In this document: one piece after another, positions 57,149 to 64,000 of the stretch | Layout: every line of letters starts with the position of its first letter | How positions within the stretch are numbered: position 1 is the stretch's first letter | NCBI RefSeq assembly: GCF_024746795.1 | Contig: NZ_CP080524.1 | Span: forward strand, 186,001-250,000 | Origin: Mesorhizobium sp. AR10 | GTDB taxonomy: Bacteria; Pseudomonadota; Alphaproteobacteria; Rhizobiales; Rhizobiaceae | Length of the DNA: 64,000 nt | Reading direction: 5' to 3' | Made by a program: the position numbers and the translations under genes | The notes under the pieces: generated by a model | Seen by the model: only the letters and a program-made list of their open reading frames with translations | Told to the model about the DNA's origin: nothing | Database searches by the model: none

Positions 57149-58339
57149 ATGAGCACCAAGAAGCGTAACTGGAAGCCTCAGACCGCACTCGTGCATGCCG
57201 GGACCTTGCGTTCCCAATTCGGCGAAACGTCCGAGGCGATGTACCTCACCCAGGGCTATGTCTACGAGACCGCGCAAGCCGCCGAAGCGCGCTTCAAGGG
57301 CGAAGAGCCGGGTTTCATCTATTCGCGCTACGCCAATCCCACGGTCGACATGTTCGAAAAGCGCATGTGCGCGCTGGAAGGTGCCGAGGACGCTCGCGCC
57401 ACCGCTTCCGGCATGGCGGCGGTGACCGCGGCCCTCCTGTGCAGCGCCAGGGCCGGCGACCATATCGTGGCGGCCCGCGCCCTGTTCGGCTCCTGCCGCT
57501 GGGTAATCGAGACGCTGGCGCCGAAATACGGCATCGAGGCAACGCTGGTCGACGGCACCGACATCGCCAATTGGGAAAAGGCGGTCAAGCCGAACACCAA
57601 ACTGTTCTTCCTGGAAAGCCCGACCAATCCGACGCTGGAAGTGGTCGACATCGCCGCTGTCGCCGCGCTTGCCAATTCGATCGGTGCGCGGCTGATCGTA
57701 GACAACGTCTTTGCCACCCCCTTGCAGCAAAAGCCTTTGCAGCTTGGCGCTCACATCGTCGTCTATTCGGCGACCAAGCATATTGACGGCCAGGGGCGAT
57801 GCCTGGGCGGCGTCATCCTGTCGGACAAGAAATGGATCGACGAGAACCTGCACGACTACTTCCGCCACACCGGCCCCAGCCTCTCGCCGTTCAACGCCTG
57901 GACGCTGCTGAAGGGGCTGGAGACGCTGACGCTGCGCGTGCGCCAGCAGACGGAAAGTGCGGGCAAAATCGCAGACTTCCTGGCAGAGCGGCCGGAAATC
58001 GCGCGCGTCATCTATCCGGGCCGTGCCGACCACCCGCAGGCGGCTGTGGTCAAGAAGCAGATGTCGGGTGGTTCGACGCTGATCTGCCTTGACGTCAAGG
58101 GCGGCAAGCAGGCGGCCTTCGCCTTCCAGAACGCGCTCGACATCGTGCTGATCTCCAACAATCTCGGCGACGCCAAGAGCCTGATCACCCATCCGGCGAC
58201 GACGACGCACAAGAACCTCAGCGACGAAGCCCGTGCCGAACTCGGCATCGGCCCGGGCACGCTGAGGTTGTCCGTCGGCCTCGAGGACGCGGACGATCTG
58301 CTCGCGGACATCGAACAGGCGCTCAAGTCAGCCAAATAG
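57149..58339 (+). CDS. metZ: O-succinylhomoserine sulfhydrylase
   Basis: A 396-residue PLP enzyme of the Cys/Met metabolism family that makes homocysteine directly from O-succinyl (or O-acetyl) homoserine and sulphide. Features: T-A-L-V-H-A-G-T-L-R-S near the start, Y-S-R-Y-A-N-P-T, and the PLP lysine in Y-S-A-T-K-H-I-D-G-Q-G-R. ATG 57149 follows the leader terminator directly; upstream in-frame codons are riboswitch sequence. Control by SAM-II supports the methionine role. Confidence 0.93.
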   Translation: MSTKKRNWKPQTALVHAGTLRSQFGETSEAMYLTQGYVYETAQAAEARFKGEEPGFIYSRYANPTVDMFEKRMCALEGAEDARATASGMAAVTAALLCSARAGDHIVAARALFGSCRWVIETLAPKYGIEATLVDGTDIANWEKAVKPNTKLFFLESPTNPTLEVVDIAAVAALANSIGARLIVDNVFATPLQQKPLQLGAHIVVYSATKHIDGQGRCLGGVILSDKKWIDENLHDYFRHTGPSLSPFNAWTLLKGLETLTLRVRQQTESAGKIADFLAERPEIARVIYPGRADHPQAAVVKKQMSGGSTLICLDVKGGKQAAFAFQNALDIVLISNNLGDAKSLITHPATTTHKNLSDEARAELGIGPGTLRLSVGLEDADDLLADIEQALKSAK

Positions 58340-58389
58340 GGCGCTGTCAGGCAGGACACTCTCACCTGCCAGGAGGCGGGCGCTACCAC

Positions 58390-59547
58390 TCAGGCGCCCG
58401 ACGGCGTCTCTTCCAGTTCGGCCGCCATGGCCTTGGTGCGGATGGTCATTGCGTTGCCGCGCCAGTCGACGGCGAAGCCGAGCCAGCCGCGCGCCCAGAT
58501 GGCGGGAAGCATTACGTCACGCGCGATCATCGCCGGGACCATGCGCAGCGACAGGTACCAGCCCTTGGCCGAGGCCAGGGCGCATTCCGGCAGGTAGGCG
58601 ACTGCCAGCACGGCAATCGCGGTTGCCGGCAGGCTGAAGCCGGCACCAGCCGCCGCCATCAGCGCCAGCGCCAGTGGCACCGCCGCCCCGGTGAATATCT
58701 CGGGCGCGAAGAACAGCGGAAATGTGACGCGGCGCAGGCGAGCCCAGCGAGCCTGGCGCGACCAGATTTCGCCAGGCGTGCGCTGGCCGAGCGGCTGCTC
58801 GAAGGGCGAGGCGACAAGATTGACGCGCAATCCGAGCCCGTTGACCAGCTTGGTCGCGGCGGCGTCCTCGGCGATCTCGGCAGCAAGCGCGCGGATGCCG
58901 CCATTGGCGTCGAGCATCGGCTTGTTCCACAACATGCTCTTGCCCTGGGCGAAGCCGAGGCCAAGTGCCTCACCGGCATATTGCCAGCGGGCCTGCAGCG
59001 TGTTGAGGAAGGCGCATTCGACCTCCGCCCAGAACCCGTCCGGCCGCGAGCCGATCGGCGTCGAGCAGACCAGGCCGGTGTCGGTCCGCCACGCCGCCAG
59101 CAAATGTTGGACATAGTCCTTCGGCATCAGCACGTTGGAATCGGCAAGGATGACCCAGTCGTGCCGCGCCGCTTCCCAGCCCTTGACGCAATTGTTGAGT
59201 TTCGGATTGCCGCTGATGCGGTCGTCGCCAATCAGCAGCCGGGCCGGTGTCTTCGGAAACAGGGCGATCGCCCTGTTTATCAGCTTGACCACCGGATCGT
59301 CGGCATGAGCGACGCAGAAGACGAGTTCGTAGCGCGGCCAGTCGAGCGCAAAGGCGCGCGCCAGCGTCTCCTGCGTAAACGGCTCGACACCACGCGACGG
59401 CACCACGATCGACACCGGCGGCTGATTGCCGACGGGCGGCGGGATGATGCGCGGCCGCTTAAGCCGCGATGAGGCGAGCAGGATGCTGGCGAGGTTTGAA
59501 AGAAGCAGGGCTGACGAAAGCAGGGCGGCTATGAAGGTCAGTTCCAT
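58390..59547 (-). CDS. Ceramide-glucosyltransferase-like glycosyltransferase (GT2/GT21)
   Basis: A 385-residue membrane glycosyltransferase from ATG 59547. N-terminal helix, then V-S-I-V-V-P-S-R-G, catalytic Asp segments A-H-A-D-D-P-V-V, L-A-D-S-N-V-L-M-P and E-I-A-E-D-A-A-A, and the (Q/R)-x-x-R-W acceptor motif in S-R-Q-A-R-W-A-R-L. Two or three C-terminal helices follow. Family GT21 makes glucosylceramide; similar rhizobial enzymes make glycolipids, so a membrane glycolipid product is likely. Acceptor not certain. Confidence 0.85.
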   Translation of the reverse strand: MELTFIAALLSSALLLSNLASILLASSRLKRPRIIPPPVGNQPPVSIVVPSRGVEPFTQETLARAFALDWPRYELVFCVAHADDPVVKLINRAIALFPKTPARLLIGDDRISGNPKLNNCVKGWEAARHDWVILADSNVLMPKDYVQHLLAAWRTDTGLVCSTPIGSRPDGFWAEVECAFLNTLQARWQYAGEALGLGFAQGKSMLWNKPMLDANGGIRALAAEIAEDAAATKLVNGLGLRVNLVASPFEQPLGQRTPGEIWSRQARWARLRRVTFPLFFAPEIFTGAAVPLALALMAAAGAGFSLPATAIAVLAVAYLPECALASAKGWYLSLRMVPAMIARDVMLPAIWARGWLGFAVDWRGNAMTIRTKAMAAELEETPSGA

Positions 59548-59755
59548 CGGGATCTGGTCACTCCGGGAAAACCTGGCCACGAACAGCCGTTTTCAACAGT
59601 TCGACAGAGCGCTGAGTCGCCCGGCACAAGCCTGCGCACACCATCATTGTCGTGTGTCACTTAAATGACATTGTTTGTCGGCACCTGCCCTTGAGGTCGT
59701 TGACCAAGCCGGGGAGAGCGCCGACAGTTCCGTTCGTATGGTCTTGGAGTAGCCA

Positions 59756-60148
59756 ATGTACCGCGCCGTTACGCACAACATCGAAGTGCAGGTCAGGCCG
59801 TTCTATCTGGAGGATCGCTCGGATCCGGCGGAGAACCGTTATGTCTGGGGCTATCAGGTGACCATCGACAACCAGTCGGACGATTTCGTGCAGCTTCTAT
59901 CGCGCTATTGGCACATCACCGACGGCACCGGCCGGGTCGAGGAAGTGCGCGGCGCCGGCGTGGTCGGCGACCAGCCCGAACTCAACCCCGGCGACAGTTA
60001 TCAGTATACGTCCGGCTGCCCGCTCTCGACACCGTCCGGCATCATGGTCGGCCACTACACGATGCGCAACAAGCGGGGCGAGACGTTCGACATCGCCATC
60101 CCCGCCTTCTCGCTCGACCTGCCGGGCACGCGGCGAACGGTGAATTAG
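59756..60148 (+). CDS. apaG: ApaG protein
   Basis: A 130-residue ApaG/DUF525 domain protein: [22 protein letters not shown], the [10 protein letters not shown] segment with [12 protein letters not shown], and G-H-Y-T-M. It has a fibronectin-like fold; in other bacteria it is linked to diadenosine tetraphosphate and cation efflux phenotypes, but its activity is unsettled. Full length is typical. Confidence 0.93.
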   Translation: MYRAVTHNIEVQVRPFYLEDRSDPAENRYVWGYQVTIDNQSDDFVQLLSRYWHITDGTGRVEEVRGAGVVGDQPELNPGDSYQYTSGCPLSTPSGIMVGHYTMRNKRGETFDIAIPAFSLDLPGTRRTVN

Positions 60149-60279
60149 CGACTTTCTCCCCGTCTTTATACGGGTAGAAATGCCCGGCAGGGCAATGAGG
60201 CGCGGCGCCGGACCGATGAGATTATCTTCCACGCACAAGGGCGTCTAGTGAATGGCGCGGCCATTTGCCGACGGTCACG

Positions 60280-60332
60280 CTGCCCCTCATCCGCCCTTCG
60301 GGCACCTTCTCCCCGAAAACGGGGAGAAGGAA
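60280..60332. repeat. Intergenic palindromic repeat module
   Basis: TGCCCCTCATCCGCCCTTCG with a GCCC-TTC-GGGC mini-hairpin, followed by a perfect 10-bp stem CCTTCTCCCC (60305-60314) / GGGGAGAAGG (60321-60330). This is a common rhizobial intergenic palindrome and can serve as a transcription end for apaG and hslO, which converge here. Confidence 0.65.
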
Positions 60333-60337
60333 GAGAC

Positions 60338-61366
60338 TTACTGAGCCGCAAACTCCGAAGGGTCGAAGTCATATTGCTTCGAGCAGAACTCGCAGGCCAC
60401 GTGAATGCCGCCATCCTCGGTGCTGTCCTTGATCTCGTCGGCGGAAAAGCCTTCGAGTATGCCGCGGATCTTGTCGCGCGAGCACGAACACTGGTCGGCG
60501 ACCGGGACGCCGCCGAAGACGCGGACACCATGCTCGTGGAACAACCGATAAAGCAGCCGCTCGGCGCCGATGGTCGGGTCGATCAGTTCGGTCGGCTCGA
60601 TGGTGCCGAGCAGCGCCAGCAACTCCTGCCATGAATTGTCGGCCGGATCGTGGATTTCCTCACGCGGATCGCCGTCGCCGCCGGGCAAGTCCGGCACGCG
60701 CATGCGTTCGGGCGATTGCGGCAGAAACTGCGCCAAAAGGCCACCGGCGCGCCATTGCTGGCGGGCGCCGCCGACGCCGGGCGTCAACAGCTTGGCCACT
60801 GAAAGCCTGAGATCGGTGGGGATCTGCTCCGACTGACGGAAATAGGTGCGGGCGGCCTCTTCCAGCGTTTCGCCGTCGAGCTGGACGATGCCCTGGTAGC
60901 GCTGCGTGTGGGCGCCCTGATCGATAGTCAGCGCCAGCACGCCGTTGCCAAGCAGCGTCTGCGGCGAAGTCTCGCCGGCAGCCACCAACGCCTCCAGCCG
61001 GTCCGCATCGAAGCGCGCATAGGCGCGCAGCGCCTGCGGCGTGGAGAAATCCGCGACCAGCATGTCGACCGGCCCGTCGGTACGGGTCTGCAGGATGAAC
61101 TTGCCCTCGAATTTGAGCGAGGTGCCGAGCAGGACCGTCAGCACACAGGCTTCCGCCAGCAGGCGGGCGACCGGCTCGGGGTAGTCGTGGCGGCTGAGGA
61201 TGGCGTCGAGCATCGGCCCGAGCTGGACGGTGCGGCCGCGCACGTCGAGCGGGCCGACCTCGAAGGGCACGACATGATCGTCGCCGGCGTAGCCGAATTC
61301 GCCGAGTTTGGGTTGTTCAGCCAATTGATGAGTTTCCAACATGACAAAGCTCCGGGGCGCGGCCAT
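60338..61366 (-). CDS. hslO: Hsp33 redox-activated chaperonin
   Basis: A 342-residue Hsp33 protein. The C-terminal redox switch has four cysteines, D-Q-C-S-C-S-R-D-K and V-A-C-E-F-C-S-K-Q-Y, that bind zinc when reduced. The N-terminal domain contains A-R-L-L-A-E-A and the pattern G-T-S-L-K-F-E-G-K-F-I-L-Q. It protects proteins from aggregation during oxidative stress. GGAGGG precedes ATG 61366; ATG 61342 is an alternative. Confidence 0.93.
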   Translation of the reverse strand: MAAPRSFVMLETHQLAEQPKLGEFGYAGDDHVVPFEVGPLDVRGRTVQLGPMLDAILSRHDYPEPVARLLAEACVLTVLLGTSLKFEGKFILQTRTDGPVDMLVADFSTPQALRAYARFDADRLEALVAAGETSPQTLLGNGVLALTIDQGAHTQRYQGIVQLDGETLEEAARTYFRQSEQIPTDLRLSVAKLLTPGVGGARQQWRAGGLLAQFLPQSPERMRVPDLPGGDGDPREEIHDPADNSWQELLALLGTIEPTELIDPTIGAERLLYRLFHEHGVRVFGGVPVADQCSCSRDKIRGILEGFSADEIKDSTEDGGIHVACEFCSKQYDFDPSEFAAQ

Positions 61367-61444
61367 GCCGCCCTCCGGGGCGCATGCGTCGAAACGCGCG
61401 GTTTTTGCGTGATGGCCCGCAGATAGGCATCACGCGCTCCCGGA

Positions 61445-62356
61445 TCAAGCGCCCAGGCACCACGCCAGAACCGCCTTCTGGGCATGGAGCCGGTTTTCGG
61501 CCTCGTCGAACACCACGGAATGCGGTCCGTCGATGACCTCGTCGGTGACCTCTTCGCCACGATGCGCCGGCAGGCAGTGCATGAACAGGGCGTCCGGCTT
61601 TGCCTTGGCCATCAGTGTCGCATTGACCTGATAGGGCGAGAAGACATTGTGACCGCGCGCGCGGTGTTCCTGGCCCATCGATACCCAGCAATCGGTGACG
61701 ATGCAATCGGCTTCATGAACGGCTTCCTCGGGCGAACGGGTGAAGTTCAGCTTGCCGCCATGCGCCTTCGACCAGTCGACATGCTTTTGTGCCGGCTCGC
61801 TGCCTTCTGGCACGGCGACATTCAGGTTGAAGCGGAACCGCGCCGAGGCCTCCAGCAGCGAATGCAGCACATTGTTGCCGTCGCCCGTCCAGGCGATGGT
61901 CTTGCCGGCCACCGGACCGCGATGCTCCTCGAAGGTCATGATGTCGGCCATCAGCTGGCACGGATGGGTGTCGTCGGTCAGCCCGTTGATGACGGGGATG
62001 GTGGCGTTCTCGGTCAGTTCGAGCAGCCGCTCATGCGAGGTGGTGCGGATCATGATCGCGTCGACATAGCGCGACAGCACCTTGGCGGTGTCGGCGATGG
62101 TCTCGGAACGGCCGAGCTGCATCTCGGTGCCGGTCAGCATGATGGTCTCGCCGCCGAGCTGGCGCATGCCGACGTCGAAGGACACGCGCGTGCGCGTCGA
62201 TGGCTTGTCGAAGATCATCGCCAGCACCTTGCCCTCGAGCGGTTTTGTCCGCTCGCCGGCCTTGAGCCTGGCCTTTCGCACCACTGCGTCGTCCAGCATG
62301 ACGCGCAGATCGCCTTCGGAAACGGCGGATAGATCGGTGAAATGGCGAAGGCTCAT
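61445..62356 (-). CDS. argF: Ornithine carbamoyltransferase
   Basis: A 303-residue transcarbamoylase of arginine synthesis. Carbamoyl-phosphate motif [10 protein letters not shown], ornithine-binding D-C-W-V-S-M-G and H-C-L-P-A-H-R-G-E. It converts ornithine plus carbamoyl phosphate to citrulline. It lies 16 bp after argD on the same strand, so argD-argF form an operon. Confidence 0.95.
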   Translation of the reverse strand: MSLRHFTDLSAVSEGDLRVMLDDAVVRKARLKAGERTKPLEGKVLAMIFDKPSTRTRVSFDVGMRQLGGETIMLTGTEMQLGRSETIADTAKVLSRYVDAIMIRTTSHERLLELTENATIPVINGLTDDTHPCQLMADIMTFEEHRGPVAGKTIAWTGDGNNVLHSLLEASARFRFNLNVAVPEGSEPAQKHVDWSKAHGGKLNFTRSPEEAVHEADCIVTDCWVSMGQEHRARGHNVFSPYQVNATLMAKAKPDALFMHCLPAHRGEEVTDEVIDGPHSVVFDEAENRLHAQKAVLAWCLGA

Positions 62357-62372
62357 CAGGACTTTTCCGGGA

Positions 62373-63572
62373 TTACTTCGCGGCAGCCGCGGCGATGGCT
62401 TCAGTCAGGCCCCGGGCGCCGGCGCGGATGCGGTCGAGCGCCTCGTGGATCTCGGCGTCAGTGACGGTGAGCGGCGGCAGCAGGCGAATGACGTTGTCGC
62501 CGGCCGGAACCGCCAGCAGGTGCTGGTCGCGCAGCGCCATGTTGACCTTGGTGTTGGGCATCGCGCATTTCAGGCCAAGCATCAGGCCGCTACCCCTGAT
62601 GCCTTCGATGACATCGGGAAATTCGTCGGCGACACCTGCCAGCCCCTGCTTCATCAGCAGCGCCTTGCGCTGGACATCCTCGAGGAAGCCGTCTTCCAGC
62701 ACGACGTCGAGCACGGCGTTGCCGACCGCCATCGCCAGCGGATTGCCGCCGAAAGTGGTGCCGTGCACGCCAGCGGTCATGCCGACCGCGGCTTCGTCGG
62801 TGGCAAGGCAGGCGCCCATCGGGAAGCCGCCGCCAATGCCCTTGGCAATCGCCATGAGGTCGGGAGTGACGCCCGCCCATTCATGCGCAAACAGCTTGCC
62901 GGTGCGGCCGATGCCACATTGGACCTCGTCGAAGATAAGGAGCAGGCCGTGCTGTTCGCACAATTGCCTGAGCCGCTTCAGCGATTGCGTCGGCACTTGC
63001 CTGATGCCGCCCTCGCCCTGCACCGGCTCGATCAGGATGGCGGCGGTCTCCGGCGTGATCGCCTTTTCGGCGGCGTCGATGTCGTCGAAACCGACCTGGT
63101 CGAAGCCTTCGACCTTGGGTCCAAAGCCTTCCAGGTATTTGTACTGGCCCCCGGCGGCGATGGTCGCCAGGGTGCGGCCATGGAAAGCGCCTTCAAAGGT
63201 GATGACGCGAAAACGCTCGGGATGGCCTTTGACGAAGTGGTAGCGCCGCGCCGTCTTGATGGCACATTCCAGCGCCTCGGCGCCGGAATTGGTGAAGAAT
63301 ACCTTGTCGGCGAAAGTGGCTTCCGCCAGCCGCTCGCCGAGCCGGCTCTGCCCGGGAATCTCGTAGAGATTGGAGACATGCCAGAGCTTGGCTGCCTGCT
63401 CGGTGAGTGCTGCGACCAGATGCGGGTGGCTGTGGCCGAGCGAATTCACGGCGATGCCGCCGGCAAAATCGAGATATCGCTCGCCCTTGTCAGTGACCAG
63501 CCAGGTGCCTTCCCCGTGGTCGAAAGCCAGGGGTGCGCGAGCAAAGGTCTCGAAAAGCGCCGAACCGCTCAT
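62373..63572 (-). CDS. argD: Acetylornithine aminotransferase
   Basis: A 399-residue class III aminotransferase from ATG 63572. It has [33 protein letters not shown] and the PLP lysine in [11 protein letters not shown]. It makes N-acetylornithine in arginine synthesis. In-frame codons upstream of 63572 overlap the leader hairpin and are not conserved protein sequence. Confidence 0.93.
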   Translation of the reverse strand: MSGSALFETFARAPLAFDHGEGTWLVTDKGERYLDFAGGIAVNSLGHSHPHLVAALTEQAAKLWHVSNLYEIPGQSRLGERLAEATFADKVFFTNSGAEALECAIKTARRYHFVKGHPERFRVITFEGAFHGRTLATIAAGGQYKYLEGFGPKVEGFDQVGFDDIDAAEKAITPETAAILIEPVQGEGGIRQVPTQSLKRLRQLCEQHGLLLIFDEVQCGIGRTGKLFAHEWAGVTPDLMAIAKGIGGGFPMGACLATDEAAVGMTAGVHGTTFGGNPLAMAVGNAVLDVVLEDGFLEDVQRKALLMKQGLAGVADEFPDVIEGIRGSGLMLGLKCAMPNTKVNMALRDQHLLAVPAGDNVIRLLPPLTVTDAEIHEALDRIRAGARGLTEAIAAAAAK

Positions 63573-63597
63573 TATATGCGTCTCCGGAACCGGAAAA

Positions 63598-63651
63598 TCA
63601 AAAAAGCCGCCAAAGCGGCGGCCTTTGCGGCTTATCGTGTTTTTCGGCCAT
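63598..63651 (-). promoter_or_regulatory. argD leader: terminator-like hairpin over a possible 17-codon peptide
   Basis: On the reverse strand, GCCGCC / GGCGGC with a short loop is followed by TTTTTT, 27-50 bp upstream of argD. The same segment can encode [17 protein letters not shown] (start 63651, stop at 63600-63598), whose last codons lie inside the hairpin. It may be an attenuator, or the end of a small upstream transcript. No clear ribosome site precedes it. Interpretation is inference. Confidence 0.4.
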
Positions 63652-63749
63652 GAAGTCAACGAAAACGTCGTGCAAAGGCGCGCGACAAGCCCTCCGACGA
63701 GACGCCGGCTCATAAGCGACCGGGCAAGTTGGGGAAAACCGAAAAAACC

Positions 63750-63898
63750 GATTCGTGTTGCCCTTGGGACTCTTGTCACCGAGTCAACGCATAGGGTAAT
63801 TGTAGTCGAGAAATAACTAGATTTCGTGCGGCGGACCTAATCACCCAGTATATGTGGTGTCTGCCCCGGCAAGGGTTTGCCGGGCCGGGAATGGATTC
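63750..63898. promoter_or_regulatory. GANTC cluster upstream of gcrA
   Basis: GATTC (63750), GACTC (63768), GAGTC (63781) and GATTC (63894) lie within 150 bp of the gcrA promoter region, where fewer than one is expected by chance. GANTC is the CcrM methylation target, and GcrA itself reads methylated GANTC. The 357-bp gap before gcrA holds no gene I can support apart from the argD leader. Confidence 0.5.
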
Positions 63899-63929
63899 CG
63901 ATTGCCGCACGCTTAGCAGGAGCGGTCTC

Positions 63930-64000
63930 ATGAACTGGACTGACGAGCGGGTAGAACTTCTCAGGAAATTGTGGTCGGAGGGTCTGAGCGCCAGCCAGAT
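63930..64000 (+). CDS. gcrA: Cell-cycle regulator GcrA, start only
   Basis: ATG 63930 (AGGAG about 9 bp upstream) opens M-N-W-T-D-E-R-V-E-L-L-R-K-L-W-S-E-G-L, then S-A-S-Q-I up to the window edge. This is the N-terminus of the GcrA family, which has a DNA-binding helix-turn-helix reading methylated GANTC and activating cell-division genes with sigma-70 polymerase. Only 23 residues are visible. Confidence 0.9.
   Translation, partial: MNWTDERVELLRKLWSEGLSASQ

Overview
This window looks like chromosomal DNA of a high-GC alphaproteobacterium of the Rhizobiales, most probably Mesorhizobium or a close relative. The evidence is a rhizobial rhamnose locus (rhaI-rhaD divergent from rhaRSTPQUK), a gbpR / chvE-gguA-gguB-gguC sugar locus, divergent dctA / dctBD, a SAM-II riboswitch on metZ, the 5-aminolevulinate synthase hemA, and the start of gcrA. 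Genus is inferred from gene content and order, not from a marker gene.

Layout. 1-6.6 kb: a sugar ABC cassette (binding protein, ATPase, two permeases) ending in an aldo/keto reductase cut by the left edge, divergent from a second aldo/keto reductase across a region with two GntR/LacI-like operator palindromes. 6.6-8.3 kb: a gene-poor stretch with one frameshifted small gene and one possible membrane micropeptide. 8.3-15 kb: an RsuA-type pseudouridine synthase, a histidine phosphatase, and dctA facing dctBD with a consensus sigma-54 promoter and probable DctD sites. 15-27.6 kb: gamma-glutamyltransferase, then the complete L-rhamnose transport and catabolism locus. 27.6-30.7 kb: a D-amino-acid operon (FAD dehydrogenase plus an unusual racemase fused to a degenerate arginase fold). 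30.8-44.4 kb: galE, hemA (with an FNR/FixK box), an aminotransferase, mscL, an SLC5-linked hybrid histidine kinase convergent with a LuxR-type regulator, pyrD, a MATE exporter and a deacetylase-like gene.

44.6-47.3 kb: a tRNA-Gly(CCC) gene whose last 48 bp are duplicated 2.6 kb downstream. The duplication brackets a small element carrying a GGDEF-EAL protein and two decayed zinc-ribbon-like genes, with no integrase. Next to it lies a PadR regulator pair with two 15-bp palindromic operators. 48.3-54.8 kb: gbpR and chvE-gguABC, with chvE interrupted by a one-base frameshift. 54.8-64 kb: a RIME-like repeat, an amino-acid binding protein, dcd, SAM-II/metZ, a ceramide-glucosyltransferase-like enzyme, apaG, hslO, argF, argD and the start of gcrA.

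Themes. Three sugar ABC importers of the CUT2 type (one permease or two, one double-NBD ATPase) each have an RNA hairpin directly after the binding-protein gene, which probably raises the binding protein relative to the membrane parts. Nutrient capture (dicarboxylates, rhamnose, aldoses, amino acids) dominates, as expected for a soil and root-associated bacterium. The items most worth a second look are the racemase / dead-arginase fusion, the integrase-less tRNA-bounded mini-element, and the chvE frameshift.
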